Shown one piece after another: positions 1 through 6,330 of a stretch of DNA of 19,593 bases. The notes beneath the pieces were generated by a model, which saw only the letters and a list, made by a program, of their open reading frames with translations, searched no databases and had not been told where the DNA came from. The number at the start of each line of letters is the position of its first letter. The stretch's first letter is position 1. A program made the translations under genes and the position numbers. This DNA comes from Treponema sp. (GTDB lineage: Bacteria > Spirochaetota > Spirochaetia > Treponematales > Breznakiellaceae): assembly GCA_031281855.1 (NCBI GenBank), contig JAITEW010000225.1:1-19593 (forward strand), read 5' to 3'.

Positions 1-281
1 CCAGGGCTGCAACCTAAAACCCTGAGGCTGCAATCCAAAACCCTGGGGCTGTAAATCAAAACCCCAGGGCCGTAAGTCGAAGCCCTAGGGCTGCAATCCA
101 AACCCTTGGGGCTGTAAACCAAAACCCCTGGGCCGCAAGTCGAAACCCTGGGGCTGCGAATCGAAACCCCAGGGCTGTAACCTAAAACCCTGGGGCTGCA
201 AAACAAAGCCCCAGGGCCATAAGCCAAAACCCTAGGGCCGTAAACCAAAACCCTGGGGCTGTAGCTTAAAACCCTGGCGGG
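1..281. repeat. Degenerate 21-bp tandem repeat array (about 13 units)
   Basis: Thirteen head-to-tail units fill 1-272, with a partial unit to about 281; the array begins mid-unit, so it continues past the left edge. The plus-strand consensus is roughly CCTGGGGCTGTAANTCAAAAC, alternating with CCCAGGGCCGTAAGTCGAAAC. Nearly all units are exactly 21 bp. The unit at 84-103 is 20 bp and its neighbour at 104-125 is 22 bp, so the period is restored. Because 21 is a multiple of three, the minus strand stays open across the whole array and reads as a heptapeptide repeat of the type V-L-x-Y-S-P-R. That frame has an ATG at 335-333. No function is recognised; it could be intergenic satellite DNA or a repeat protein. 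Confidence 0.9.
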
Positions 282-287
282 TATACA

Positions 288-447
288 CGAAACCTTATGG
301 TTTCGAATTAGTGTTTGTCTATAATGTGGATACATTATAGACAAACTTCCTTAAACACCGCATTTGCGTATGCAAATGCAAGGTCGGTCCGCAAAGTAAC
401 CGACTTTGTGGACAGACACGAATTAGCAATTACGGCTTTTGCCGTAA
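288..447. promoter_or_regulatory. Array of five consecutive stem-loops upstream of the 464-1174 gene
   Basis: Five perfect or near-perfect inverted repeats follow one another. They are 288-305 (7-bp stem, 4-nt loop), 313-346 (15-bp perfect stem, loop GGAT), 360-379 (8-bp stem, loop GTAT), 387-413 (11-bp stem with one G-U pair, 5-nt loop) and 430-447 (7-bp stem TTACGGC/GCCGTAA, loop TTTT). A competing 7-bp stem, 381-387 with 400-406, would exclude the fourth hairpin. A TATAAT lies at 320-325 inside the second hairpin, without a convincing -35 box. The last hairpin ends three bases before an AGGAGG at 450-455 that serves the ATG at 464. This could be a structured 5' leader, an operator array or a recombination site; the sequence does not decide. 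Confidence 0.6.
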
Positions 448-463
448 ACAGGAGGTTTTTTAT

Positions 464-1174
464 ATGTCAGATTGGTATCCCGGATCACGGGACGCGCAAA
501 TTCACCTGATCGAAACCTGGCTCAGGGTGTTCCTGACCAGGGCAACGGAATGGGGCATTCCCGAAGCGGTAGTAACGGAACTGGCCGCGATTTTTGGGGC
601 CGCAAAGGACATACTCGCGTTTGTCAAAAGCGGGGAACGCACCCCGGCCAGCGTGGTGCATTGCAACGAAATCTTCAAGGATCTGGAGACCCAGGCCAGG
701 TATATCAAAAAGCACTACCTCCTGGTTCCGCCCCTTACGCTTGCGGACCTGGCGCTGCTCCTTTTGCCCCAGCCGGACAGCACCTATACCCCTGTAGGGA
801 AACCCACAGGCCAGCCGTCCGTAACCGTTACCTACCCCGGAGGGCCGCACCTGTTACAGGTCCATCTCACGTTCCTTGCAGGAACGCAGCCCCTGGACAG
901 CCGGAGCGACTACGGCTACGCCCTGTACCGGGGCGTCATGCCCCAAGGGGGGGCCACACTGGAACAGGCCGCAAGCGCCAAACACTATCTAATGAAGCCT
1001 CCCCTGGACGGCGATGACGGCCTGCTGCATTACCGCTTTACCCATCGCAGGACAGAAACGGTCAGCTTTGCCGCGGAAGAAGCGGGCATGACCGCGTACT
1101 TCTGCTCCCGGTACGAAAACGGCAAAGGCGAACCCGGCGACTGGGGGCCTGTTGTTTCGGCAATTATTCCGTAG
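464..1174 (+). CDS. Uncharacterised 236-aa protein, probable C-terminal beta-sandwich domain
   Basis: The start is well supported by AGGAGG at 450-455, 8 nt before the ATG. There is no signal peptide, long membrane segment or known catalytic motif. Residues 1-100 look alpha-helical and amphipathic (W/L-rich helices, then GERTP, CNEIFKDLE and a basic YIKKHYL stretch). A conserved-looking VPPLTLADLALLL segment and a proline-rich linker follow. Residues about 130-236 alternate hydrophobic and polar residues like an immunoglobulin or fibronectin-III fold and end in WGPVVSAIIP. The overall pattern resembles a family of unnamed proteins that I associate from memory with treponemes and Bacteroidetes; I know no function for it. 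A five-hairpin leader precedes it, and a foldback element begins 4 nt after its stop. It appears monocistronic. Confidence 0.8.
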   Translation: MSDWYPGSRDAQIHLIETWLRVFLTRATEWGIPEAVVTELAAIFGAAKDILAFVKSGERTPASVVHCNEIFKDLETQARYIKKHYLLVPPLTLADLALLLLPQPDSTYTPVGKPTGQPSVTVTYPGGPHLLQVHLTFLAGTQPLDSRSDYGYALYRGVMPQGGATLEQAASAKHYLMKPPLDGDDGLLHYRFTHRRTETVSFAAEEAGMTAYFCSRYENGKGEPGDWGPVVSAIIP

Positions 1175-1178
1175 TCGT

Positions 1179-1357
1179 CTAAACTTGACCCGCGATTAAA
1201 CCTTCTTGCCAGGCCGGGAGGAGGACTCCCAGGCAGGCTAGACGGTCGTCGCCTTCTTTTACGGACGCATTGGCGTCGCCTTTGCTGGTATGACGCCGTG
1301 CGCCTGCCTGGGAGTCCTCCTCCCGGCCTATCAAAGCTTATTGCGGGTCAAGCTCAG
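1179..1357. repeat. Foldback (MITE-like) element with perfect 28-bp internal stem
   Basis: A perfect 28-bp inverted repeat pairs 1211-1238 with 1302-1329 around a 63-nt loop. The core of the left arm is GGCCGGGAGGAGGACTCCC. Outside it, a second inverted repeat pairs CTTGACCCGC (1184-1193) with GCGGGTCAAG (1343-1352), giving a nested palindrome. The loop can form short alternative hairpins, for example GACGC 1264-1268 with GCGTC 1273-1277. The outer ends, CTAAACTTGACCCGC and ATTGCGGGTCAAG, recur at 15384-15443, so this is a dispersed element rather than a private terminator. It carries no open frame of note. It may also terminate transcription of the preceding gene. Downstream, 1375-1424 holds a weaker bulged stem (TTAGC and AAAAAGG with CCTTTTT and GCTAA). 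Confidence 0.75.
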
Positions 1358-1450
1358 CCCTCTCTGGGTGGGTATTAGCTGGATAAAAAGGATGAAATTA
1401 CTGGCTTTTACCCTTTTTGGCTAAGCAAGCTGCTACTTTCCCATCCGCGC

Positions 1451-1478
1451 TTGAAAAAAAACAATAGTTCAGTATAAA
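1451..1478 (+). promoter_or_regulatory. Sigma-70-type promoter for the nucleotidyltransferase/HEPN pair
   Basis: A -35 TTGAAA (1451-1456) and a -10 TATAAA (1473-1478) are separated by 16 nt. The -10 ends only 7 nt before the ATG at 1486, so transcription would begin at or next to the start codon. No Shine-Dalgarno sequence precedes that ATG, which fits a leaderless transcript. Confidence 0.55.
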
Positions 1479-1485
1479 ATAAATT

Positions 1486-1806
1486 ATGGAAAATTTTACG
1501 GAAAGAATAGACCTCATAAAGGAAATTATTCTCAAAAATGTACCGGCGAAATATATATATTTATTCGGTTCGTATGCTTATGGCAAACCAACGGACAAAA
1601 GTGATATAGATATTTATATTGTGATCCCCGACAAAACGGTCAGCATTTCAGAAATTTACACAAAAATAATGGTTGATTTAAGCATCAAAAAAATATTTTT
1701 TGTTGATTTATTGATAAGCAGGGAAAGTGTATTTAATACCAGAAAAACAGAAAATATTCTTGAAGAAACGGTTTATCAAAAAGGAAAGATTTTATATGAA
1801 AATTAA
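1486..1806 (+). CDS. Minimal nucleotidyltransferase (MNT/KNTase family), probable antitoxin partner of HEPN
   Basis: A 106-aa protein with the polymerase-beta-type nucleotidyltransferase signature: G28-S29 in LFGSYAYG, acidic D40 and D42 in SDIDIYIV, and a third acidic residue D74 in FFVDLL. The length and motif spacing match minimal nucleotidyltransferases encoded upstream of HEPN-domain proteins. In characterised pairs, the MNT neutralises the HEPN ribonuclease by direct binding or by adenylylating it. Its stop overlaps the downstream HEPN start. The gene is strikingly AT-rich compared with the GC-rich neighbours on both sides, which suggests horizontal acquisition. No Shine-Dalgarno is visible and a -10 box sits just upstream. 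Activity and antitoxin role are inferred from family and context. Confidence 0.85.
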   Translation: MENFTERIDLIKEIILKNVPAKYIYLFGSYAYGKPTDKSDIDIYIVIPDKTVSISEIYTKIMVDLSIKKIFFVDLLISRESVFNTRKTENILEETVYQKGKILYEN

Positions 1807-2137
1807 GGATGTAATAGAATGGATGCAAATAGCTGACGATGATTTTGATGCCGCAAAAATATTGAATGAATCGGATCGTAAACATTATGAAGTTATTTGT
1901 TATCATTGTTCCCAAGCAGTTGAGAAGTACCTAAAAGGATATTTGTCCTACAATGATATTATTCCACAAAAAACCCATAATTTACTTCTTCTTAATGAAA
2001 TTTGTATCGGCATAGACAATAATTTTGAAAATATTAGAACCGAATGCAGCTTATTGAACAGATTTACCAATGAAATACGTTATCCGCACAGAATAGAAAT
2101 AAATGAAGAAGATGTAATTATTCTCTTGTTGCTGTAG
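1796..2137 (+). CDS. HEPN-domain protein, probable toxin partner; 3' end appears frameshifted
   Basis: The start is ATG 1796, not an earlier in-frame ATG, because it overlaps the upstream stop and follows AAGGAAAG at a suitable distance. The 113-aa product has the HEPN features AADDDFDAAKIL, the helix CYHCSQAVEKYLKGYL (about 35-50) and the late RYP motif (R95-Y96-P97) of this subfamily. The annotated end, EEDVIILLLL, is unlike the family. Reading one base back from codon 2114-2116, the other frame continues without a stop to TGA 2185-2187. It encodes NYSLVAVERIRSFEPIQNLR, a typical amphipathic HEPN last helix. One base is therefore probably missing near 2113-2117, by mutation or by sequencing error. 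The gene is AT-rich and cotranscribed with the nucleotidyltransferase. Confidence 0.75.
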   Translation: MKIKDVIEWMQIADDDFDAAKILNESDRKHYEVICYHCSQAVEKYLKGYLSYNDIIPQKTHNLLLLNEICIGIDNNFENIRTECSLLNRFTNEIRYPHRIEINEEDVIILLLL

Positions 2138-2217
2138 AAAGAATTAGAAGTTTTGAACCAATACAAAATTTAAGAAATACGGATTGAAAGATTTTCCGAA
2201 ACAGTAAAAGGCCCGTC

Positions 2218-3633
2218 TCATGTTCCTTCCCAGGGGAACTTCCCGCCGCCTTCAAGCCAGTCCGCGTACTGGGCCGCGGTCCTGGGGGAACGGCCGTTGA
2301 ACCAGCGTTCCCAGCGGAGGCAGTTCTCGCGGAAAAGGCGGCGCTGCTCTTCGGCTTCCGGGGAAGGGTCTTCAGCGGCGGTTTTGAGCAGGCCCCGCTT
2401 GCGGGCGATAAACTCCGCGATTGCCAGGTATTCTTCCTGGTTAGGCGCGGCGTAGATCACCGTAAGGCCGAAGCGGTCCGCAAGGGAAAGCTGTTCCTGC
2501 ATGGTGTCGAAGTCCCGGACGTCTCCGCCAGGGACCCGGTCGGAGCGGTTTTCCTTTACCAGGTGGCGGCGGTTGCTGGTGGCGTAGATCACCGTGTTGG
2601 CCGGCCTGGTCCCGGCGCCCCCTTCGAGCAGGGCCTTGAGGCTCATAAAGGAATCGTCAAGGGTCTCGAAAGAAAGGTCATCAATGAAGACGACAAATCT
2701 AAGGCCCCTTGAGGCAAGACATTCCAGGACAGCGGGAAACGAGGGAAGGGCCTCTTTTCGCAGTTCCAGGATTCTAAGGCCCTGGTCCGCGTATTCAGCG
2801 CACACGGCCTTGACTGTGGCGGATTTCCCGGTTCCCCTGTCGCCGTAGAGGAGGAGGTTGCTGGCCGGTTTTCCTTCGATAAAACGCAGGGTATTGGAAA
2901 CCACCACGGAACGCTGGTCCTCGTAACCCGAAAGATCGGAAAGCCTTATAGGATCGGGATTCGCGACAGGCTGCATTGTCCCGCTGCCGTCGTTGCTTAC
3001 CCAGCGGAAGGAACGGTAAAGCCCCAGGCTCCCTGCGCCGCGGCTGCGGATATAGGCCGCAAAAGCCGGAAGGGCGGCCGCCCAGTCATCGCCTGAAAAC
3101 ACTTCCCCGGTGTTAGCCGCCTTTTGCCCCCCTTGAGAGAGGGCCAGGGCCTCTTGTTCAAATTCCCGGCTTTGACGGTCCGTTAAGCCCGCCTTTTTGG
3201 CCCCTGAAGAAACCAGGCGGCCCAGGGCGGCGACATCCAGCGACGCGACGCGGTTAAGGCGGGAAAGATCGTTTTCAGCAGGGGTTTTTAAGTGCTCCGG
3301 GAAAAGGCCCTTTTCCGCAGCCAGGGTAAAGGGGTTTTCTGACGCCGTAACGAGGGAGGCCGCGGCGTCGTGAAAGGAAAGGCCCCCAAAGCCGCAGAGG
3401 GCGCGGACAAAACCGGACCACGCGCGGATCAGGGCCGGGATAGAGGCGGCGGCTTTTCCGTAGGAACCCGCGGCGTCGGGCCGGCCGGCAGCGGCCAGCA
3501 GTTCTTCCAGGGCTTTGAAAAGAGGCTGATCCCGAAGATCCGAAAAAACCGAAAGCCCCGCAAGATCCGCGAGGACGCCGGTTTCGGTCAGCTCCCCGTC
3601 CCCGGGGCCGTCTTCCGGGGGAGGAGACCTCAC
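2218..3633 (-). CDS. DUF815-family AAA+ ATPase, last gene of the rnf operon
   Basis: A 471-aa protein. The C-terminal half matches the DUF815 (PF05673) pattern: PDPIRLSDLSGYEDQR (about 226-241), Walker A GDRGTGKS (264-271), Walker B VVFIDD (314-319), then LKALLEGG and IYATSNRRHL (about 349-358). The N-terminal 200 residues are a helical, alanine-rich region with no recognised domain. The start is GTG at 3633-3631, forming a GTGA overlap with the rnfB stop, so translation should be coupled to rnfB. No membrane segment is visible, so it is probably cytosolic. The family's role is not established; ATP-dependent remodelling is the general expectation. Coupling to rnfB suggests, but does not prove, a link to Rnf. 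It converges on the HEPN gene, with no clear terminator in the gap. Confidence 0.88.
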   Translation of the reverse strand: MRSPPPEDGPGDGELTETGVLADLAGLSVFSDLRDQPLFKALEELLAAAGRPDAAGSYGKAAASIPALIRAWSGFVRALCGFGGLSFHDAAASLVTASENPFTLAAEKGLFPEHLKTPAENDLSRLNRVASLDVAALGRLVSSGAKKAGLTDRQSREFEQEALALSQGGQKAANTGEVFSGDDWAAALPAFAAYIRSRGAGSLGLYRSFRWVSNDGSGTMQPVANPDPIRLSDLSGYEDQRSVVVSNTLRFIEGKPASNLLLYGDRGTGKSATVKAVCAEYADQGLRILELRKEALPSFPAVLECLASRGLRFVVFIDDLSFETLDDSFMSLKALLEGGAGTRPANTVIYATSNRRHLVKENRSDRVPGGDVRDFDTMQEQLSLADRFGLTVIYAAPNQEEYLAIAEFIARKRGLLKTAAEDPSPEAEEQRRLFRENCLRWERWFNGRSPRTAAQYADWLEGGGKFPWEGT

Positions 3634-4475
3634 GACGCGGCCGCTTTTTCAGCCGCGGGTTTCGGGAACATCACATCGTCCTGAACCAGCTTCATCACCT
3701 TAATCGGGCACTTAACCGTGCAGGTTCCGCAGCTTGTGCATTTGGTATAGTCGATTACCGGGATGCCGTTGACCATTTTGATGCACTGCTCGGGGCAGTT
3801 TTTGACGCAGAGTTCGCACTTGATGCAGCCTGCCTTGCAGTTTTTGCCTACCTGGCTTTTGAGGACGTTAAGGTTGGAACAGAGGGGCATAGCGCCTTTG
3901 AGATTCTTAGGCACTACCCTGATGATGTGCTGGGGGCACTCGGAGGCGCAGGCCTTACAGCCTGTACAGCGGGAGTAGTCCACTACAGGAACCCCCCCGG
4001 GGCCCAGGGAAAGAGCGCCGAACCGGCAGACTTTAACGCAGTCGCCGAAACCCTGGCAGCCCCAGCTGCAGCGCTTGACGCTGCCTGCGGCGATTTTAGC
4101 GGCCCTGCAGCTCTGCACCCCCAGGTATACGCCTTTAAGGAGGGCCTTGTCCCTGGTCCCCCTGCATGCCACTACCGCCGCCATAGGGGCCGCATCGGCG
4201 CTGCCCCCTATAAGGGCGGCGAGTTTTTCCGCTACTTCCTGGCCGCCTACGGAACACTTTGAAGGCCCCGCCTCTTTTGAGGCTGCCGCCGCGGCATAGC
4301 CGTCGCAGCCCGGAAACCCGCAGGCGCCGCAATTCGCGCCTGGCAGGATCTCCCGGATCCGGGCGATAAGGGGGTCCTGCTCTACGGCGAAAAACTGCTT
4401 GAAGAACCCCAGGGCCAGCCCCAGGACAAAGGCCAGGACCAGGGCAAAAAGGGCGGTAACCAGAACGATGCTCAT
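3630..4475 (-). CDS. rnfB: Rnf complex iron-sulfur subunit RnfB
   Basis: Cytoplasm-facing, membrane-anchored ferredoxin-accepting subunit of the ion-translocating ferredoxin:NAD+ oxidoreductase. Residues 3-25 form the single N-terminal membrane anchor. Next is the RnfB-specific 4Fe-4S site NCGACGFPGCDGY (C49, C52, C57, then C74). Four further cysteine motifs follow at C136/C140/C146/C150, C170/C173/C176/C180, C217/C220/C223/C227 and C246/C249/C252/C256. That gives about five clusters, more than the short proteobacterial RnfB and closer to the long acetogen and clostridial forms. The Shine-Dalgarno AGGAGG overlaps the rnfA stop codon, leaving a 9-nt gap between the two genes. The stop overlaps the next gene's GTG. 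Confidence 0.95.
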   Translation of the reverse strand: MSIVLVTALFALVLAFVLGLALGFFKQFFAVEQDPLIARIREILPGANCGACGFPGCDGYAAAAASKEAGPSKCSVGGQEVAEKLAALIGGSADAAPMAAVVACRGTRDKALLKGVYLGVQSCRAAKIAAGSVKRCSWGCQGFGDCVKVCRFGALSLGPGGVPVVDYSRCTGCKACASECPQHIIRVVPKNLKGAMPLCSNLNVLKSQVGKNCKAGCIKCELCVKNCPEQCIKMVNGIPVIDYTKCTSCGTCTVKCPIKVMKLVQDDVMFPKPAAEKAAAS

Positions 4476-4484
4476 ATCAGCCTC

Positions 4485-5060
4485 CTACTTTACCAGGCCC
4501 GAAAAGCCCATAAAGGCCATGGAAAGAAGGGCCGCTGATACGAAGAGTATAGGGGCCCCTTTAAGAAAAGCCGGGATAGGGCTGGTGCGTATCCTGCGGC
4601 GTATCCCTGCCAGAAGGAGGAGGGAGAGCAGGAAGCCCAGGGCCACGCCCAGGGCATAGACCACGGCTTCGATAAAATTGTAGCCATTGGAAATGTTGTC
4701 CAGCGTTACCGCCAGAATGGCGCAGTTGGTGGTGATCAGGGCCAGATAGATCCCCATGGAGTTGTAAAGCCCTGGGGCTGATTTTTTAAGGTAGAATTCC
4801 ACGAGCTGTACCAGCGCGGCTATGACCAGGATGAACACCAGAAGCTGGAGGAACACCAGCCCCAGAGGCACAAGGATGAACTGGTAAATCGGCCAGGTAA
4901 CGCAGGCGGCCAGAACGGTAACAAAGGTGACCGCCAGGCCCATGCCTACGGATTTGTCCTCATCGGCGCTCATGCCGATAAAGGGGCACAGGGCGATAAA
5001 CCGCATAAGGACCACGTTGTTAATAAGAAACGCTGAGATGAAAATTTTGAACAGGTTCAC
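4485..5060 (-). CDS. rnfA: Rnf complex membrane subunit RnfA
   Basis: A polytopic inner-membrane subunit that forms the membrane core with RnfE and helps carry electrons across the membrane. The start chosen is GTG 5060-5058, giving 191 aa beginning M-NLFKIFISAFLINNVVL. An AGGAGG sits 6 nt upstream, it forms a GTGA overlap with the rnfE stop, and family members begin here; the longer frame adds eight basic residues that are not expected. C25 in RFIALCPFIG and C113 in ITTNCAIL are the half-membrane cysteines that, with the matching pair in RnfE, ligate the intramembrane 2Fe-2S cluster in Rnf/Nqr relatives. About six hydrophobic segments are visible. Confidence 0.94.
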   Translation of the reverse strand: MNLFKIFISAFLINNVVLMRFIALCPFIGMSADEDKSVGMGLAVTFVTVLAACVTWPIYQFILVPLGLVFLQLLVFILVIAALVQLVEFYLKKSAPGLYNSMGIYLALITTNCAILAVTLDNISNGYNFIEAVVYALGVALGFLLSLLLLAGIRRRIRTSPIPAFLKGAPILFVSAALLSMAFMGFSGLVK

Positions 5061-5722
5061 GGCTGGCCTCCTGCGGACCCGCAATGGCCGGGCGAGGCGG
5101 AACCGGTTTCAGTTCCTGTCCGGGCAGTCTTGAGCCGGGATTTGATAAAAAGGTTAAAGGCGTTGAAAAGGGCGAACACAAAAAAACCTCCCGGAGGCAG
5201 GACGAAAAAGAGTACAGGCTGAAAAGAAGAAGGCAGAACCTGGACCCCCAGTACGGAGCCGGCGCCGAGTATCTCCCGTATCAGGGAAATGCCCACCAGC
5301 ACCCAGGTGTAGCCCAGGCCCATGCCCAGGGCGTCGGGGATCACCTCTGCCAGGGACCGTTTGGAGGCAAAGGACTCAACCCGGCCCATGATAATGCAGT
5401 TTACGACGATAAGGGGGATGAACACCCCCATGGCCCTGGACAGATCCGGGAACCACGCTTTGAGCACATAATCGATTACGGTGGTAAAAGCTGCTATAAC
5501 GATGATGAACACCGGTATCCTGATGGAATCGGGAATGAGCTTCCTGAAAAGGCTTATCACCACTTCGGACATAAGGAGCACGAAGGTCATAGAGAGGCCC
5601 ATGCCGATACCGTTGGCCACCGCTGTGGTAACAGCCAGGGAAGAACAAAGGCCGATCATCAGTATCAGGAGGGGATTCTCCTTGACGAGGCCGTTGGCGA
5701 AAATAACAAAGAAGCGTTTCAT
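5057..5722 (-). CDS. rnfE: Rnf complex membrane subunit RnfE
   Basis: A 221-aa polytopic membrane protein, the paralogous partner of RnfA (NqrD-like). Diagnostic features are LVKENPLLILMIGLCSSLAV near the N-terminus with C26, the NGIGMGLSMTFV segment, and C109 in LIVVNCIIMGRVESFA. C26 and C109 correspond to the intramembrane iron-sulfur ligands. Residues from about 197 onward form a polar, glycine/serine-rich tail outside the membrane. The start codon overlaps the rnfG stop as ATGA and is preceded by AAGGAGGGG, so translation is coupled. The stop overlaps the rnfA GTG. Confidence 0.95.
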   Translation of the reverse strand: MKRFFVIFANGLVKENPLLILMIGLCSSLAVTTAVANGIGMGLSMTFVLLMSEVVISLFRKLIPDSIRIPVFIIVIAAFTTVIDYVLKAWFPDLSRAMGVFIPLIVVNCIIMGRVESFASKRSLAEVIPDALGMGLGYTWVLVGISLIREILGAGSVLGVQVLPSSFQPVLFFVLPPGGFFVFALFNAFNLFIKSRLKTARTGTETGSASPGHCGSAGGQP

Positions 5723-6330
5723 CTTGCCCCTCCTTTGGCAGCCATATACGCCGCCGCAGCTTCGCCCGCGGCTTTGACCGAAGAAGTTACCGCCTGGCTG
5801 GTAATGGTAGAAGCGGTCACAGCGACGACATCGTTTTTTACCACAAAGGGATCGGCCACCGGTTTCCCGGCGAACTGATCGTAAAAACGAAGCCCCGTTG
5901 CGCGGTCGATGTAATAGGACTCAGACGCGGCGTTGGCCCCTAAGCCGGGGGTATCCTTGTGCTCCAGGATCTTGATGCCCGTGATTTTGCCCTCTGCGCT
6001 GACGCCTACGAGGATTCTGATAGCCCCGCCGTAGCTTGCCCGGGAAGTCCCCAGGACGACGCCGGTCATCCGGCCTCCTTTAAGGGCTTCATATTTGGCA
6101 TCAAAGGCTACCGAAGGGTCCGGGCTCACGATATCGCCGGAAATCGCCGGGAATTCATCGGCCTCCGGGAAAAGCGTTTTAAGGGCGTTGTTCTGATCCT
6201 GCAACTGCCGTTCGGCGATGATTCCCGAAGTCCCGGCATAGACAAAGGCCAGGCCCACACAGGCCGCTGTGGCGTAGACTGCCAGGATAACCCCCAGCTT
6301 CAGCATACTCCCTACATGGTTGCCGCTCAT
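5719..6330 (-). CDS. rnfG: Rnf complex FMN-binding subunit RnfG
   Basis: A subunit anchored by one membrane helix (residues about 11-31), with the FMN domain outside the cytoplasmic membrane. The start chosen is ATG 6330-6328 (203 aa), not the longer frame: it forms an ATGA overlap with the rnfD stop and has AAGGGGG upstream, and family members begin a few residues before the membrane helix. The FMN domain shows GIKILEHKDTPGLGANA (about 118-134). The flavinylation site reads VTASTITS near 171-178, a variant of the usual S/T-G-A-T motif, with T175 as the expected FMN-phosphodiester threonine. The stop overlaps the rnfE start. Confidence 0.93.
   Translation of the reverse strand: MSGNHVGSMLKLGVILAVYATAACVGLAFVYAGTSGIIAERQLQDQNNALKTLFPEADEFPAISGDIVSPDPSVAFDAKYEALKGGRMTGVVLGTSRASYGGAIRILVGVSAEGKITGIKILEHKDTPGLGANAASESYYIDRATGLRFYDQFAGKPVADPFVVKNDVVAVTASTITSQAVTSSVKAAGEAAAAYMAAKGGAR

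Noticed and set aside
1..281. CRISPR array
   Set aside because: Units are contiguous 21-bp degenerate repeats with no unique spacers, and no cas genes are nearby.
315..509. 64-aa plus-strand frame across the hairpin array
   Set aside because: It runs through the inverted repeats and past the start of the well-supported 464 gene in another frame, with no ribosome-binding site.
464..1174. Diversity-generating retroelement target protein
   Set aside because: No reverse transcriptase, template repeat or C-type lectin variable region is visible in the window.
5084..5878. 264-aa plus-strand open frame antisense to rnfE/rnfG
   Set aside because: Its sequence is charged low-complexity (His/Gly/Glu-rich) with no domain pattern, no ribosome-binding site, and it lies opposite clearly conserved rnf genes; a GC-driven shadow.
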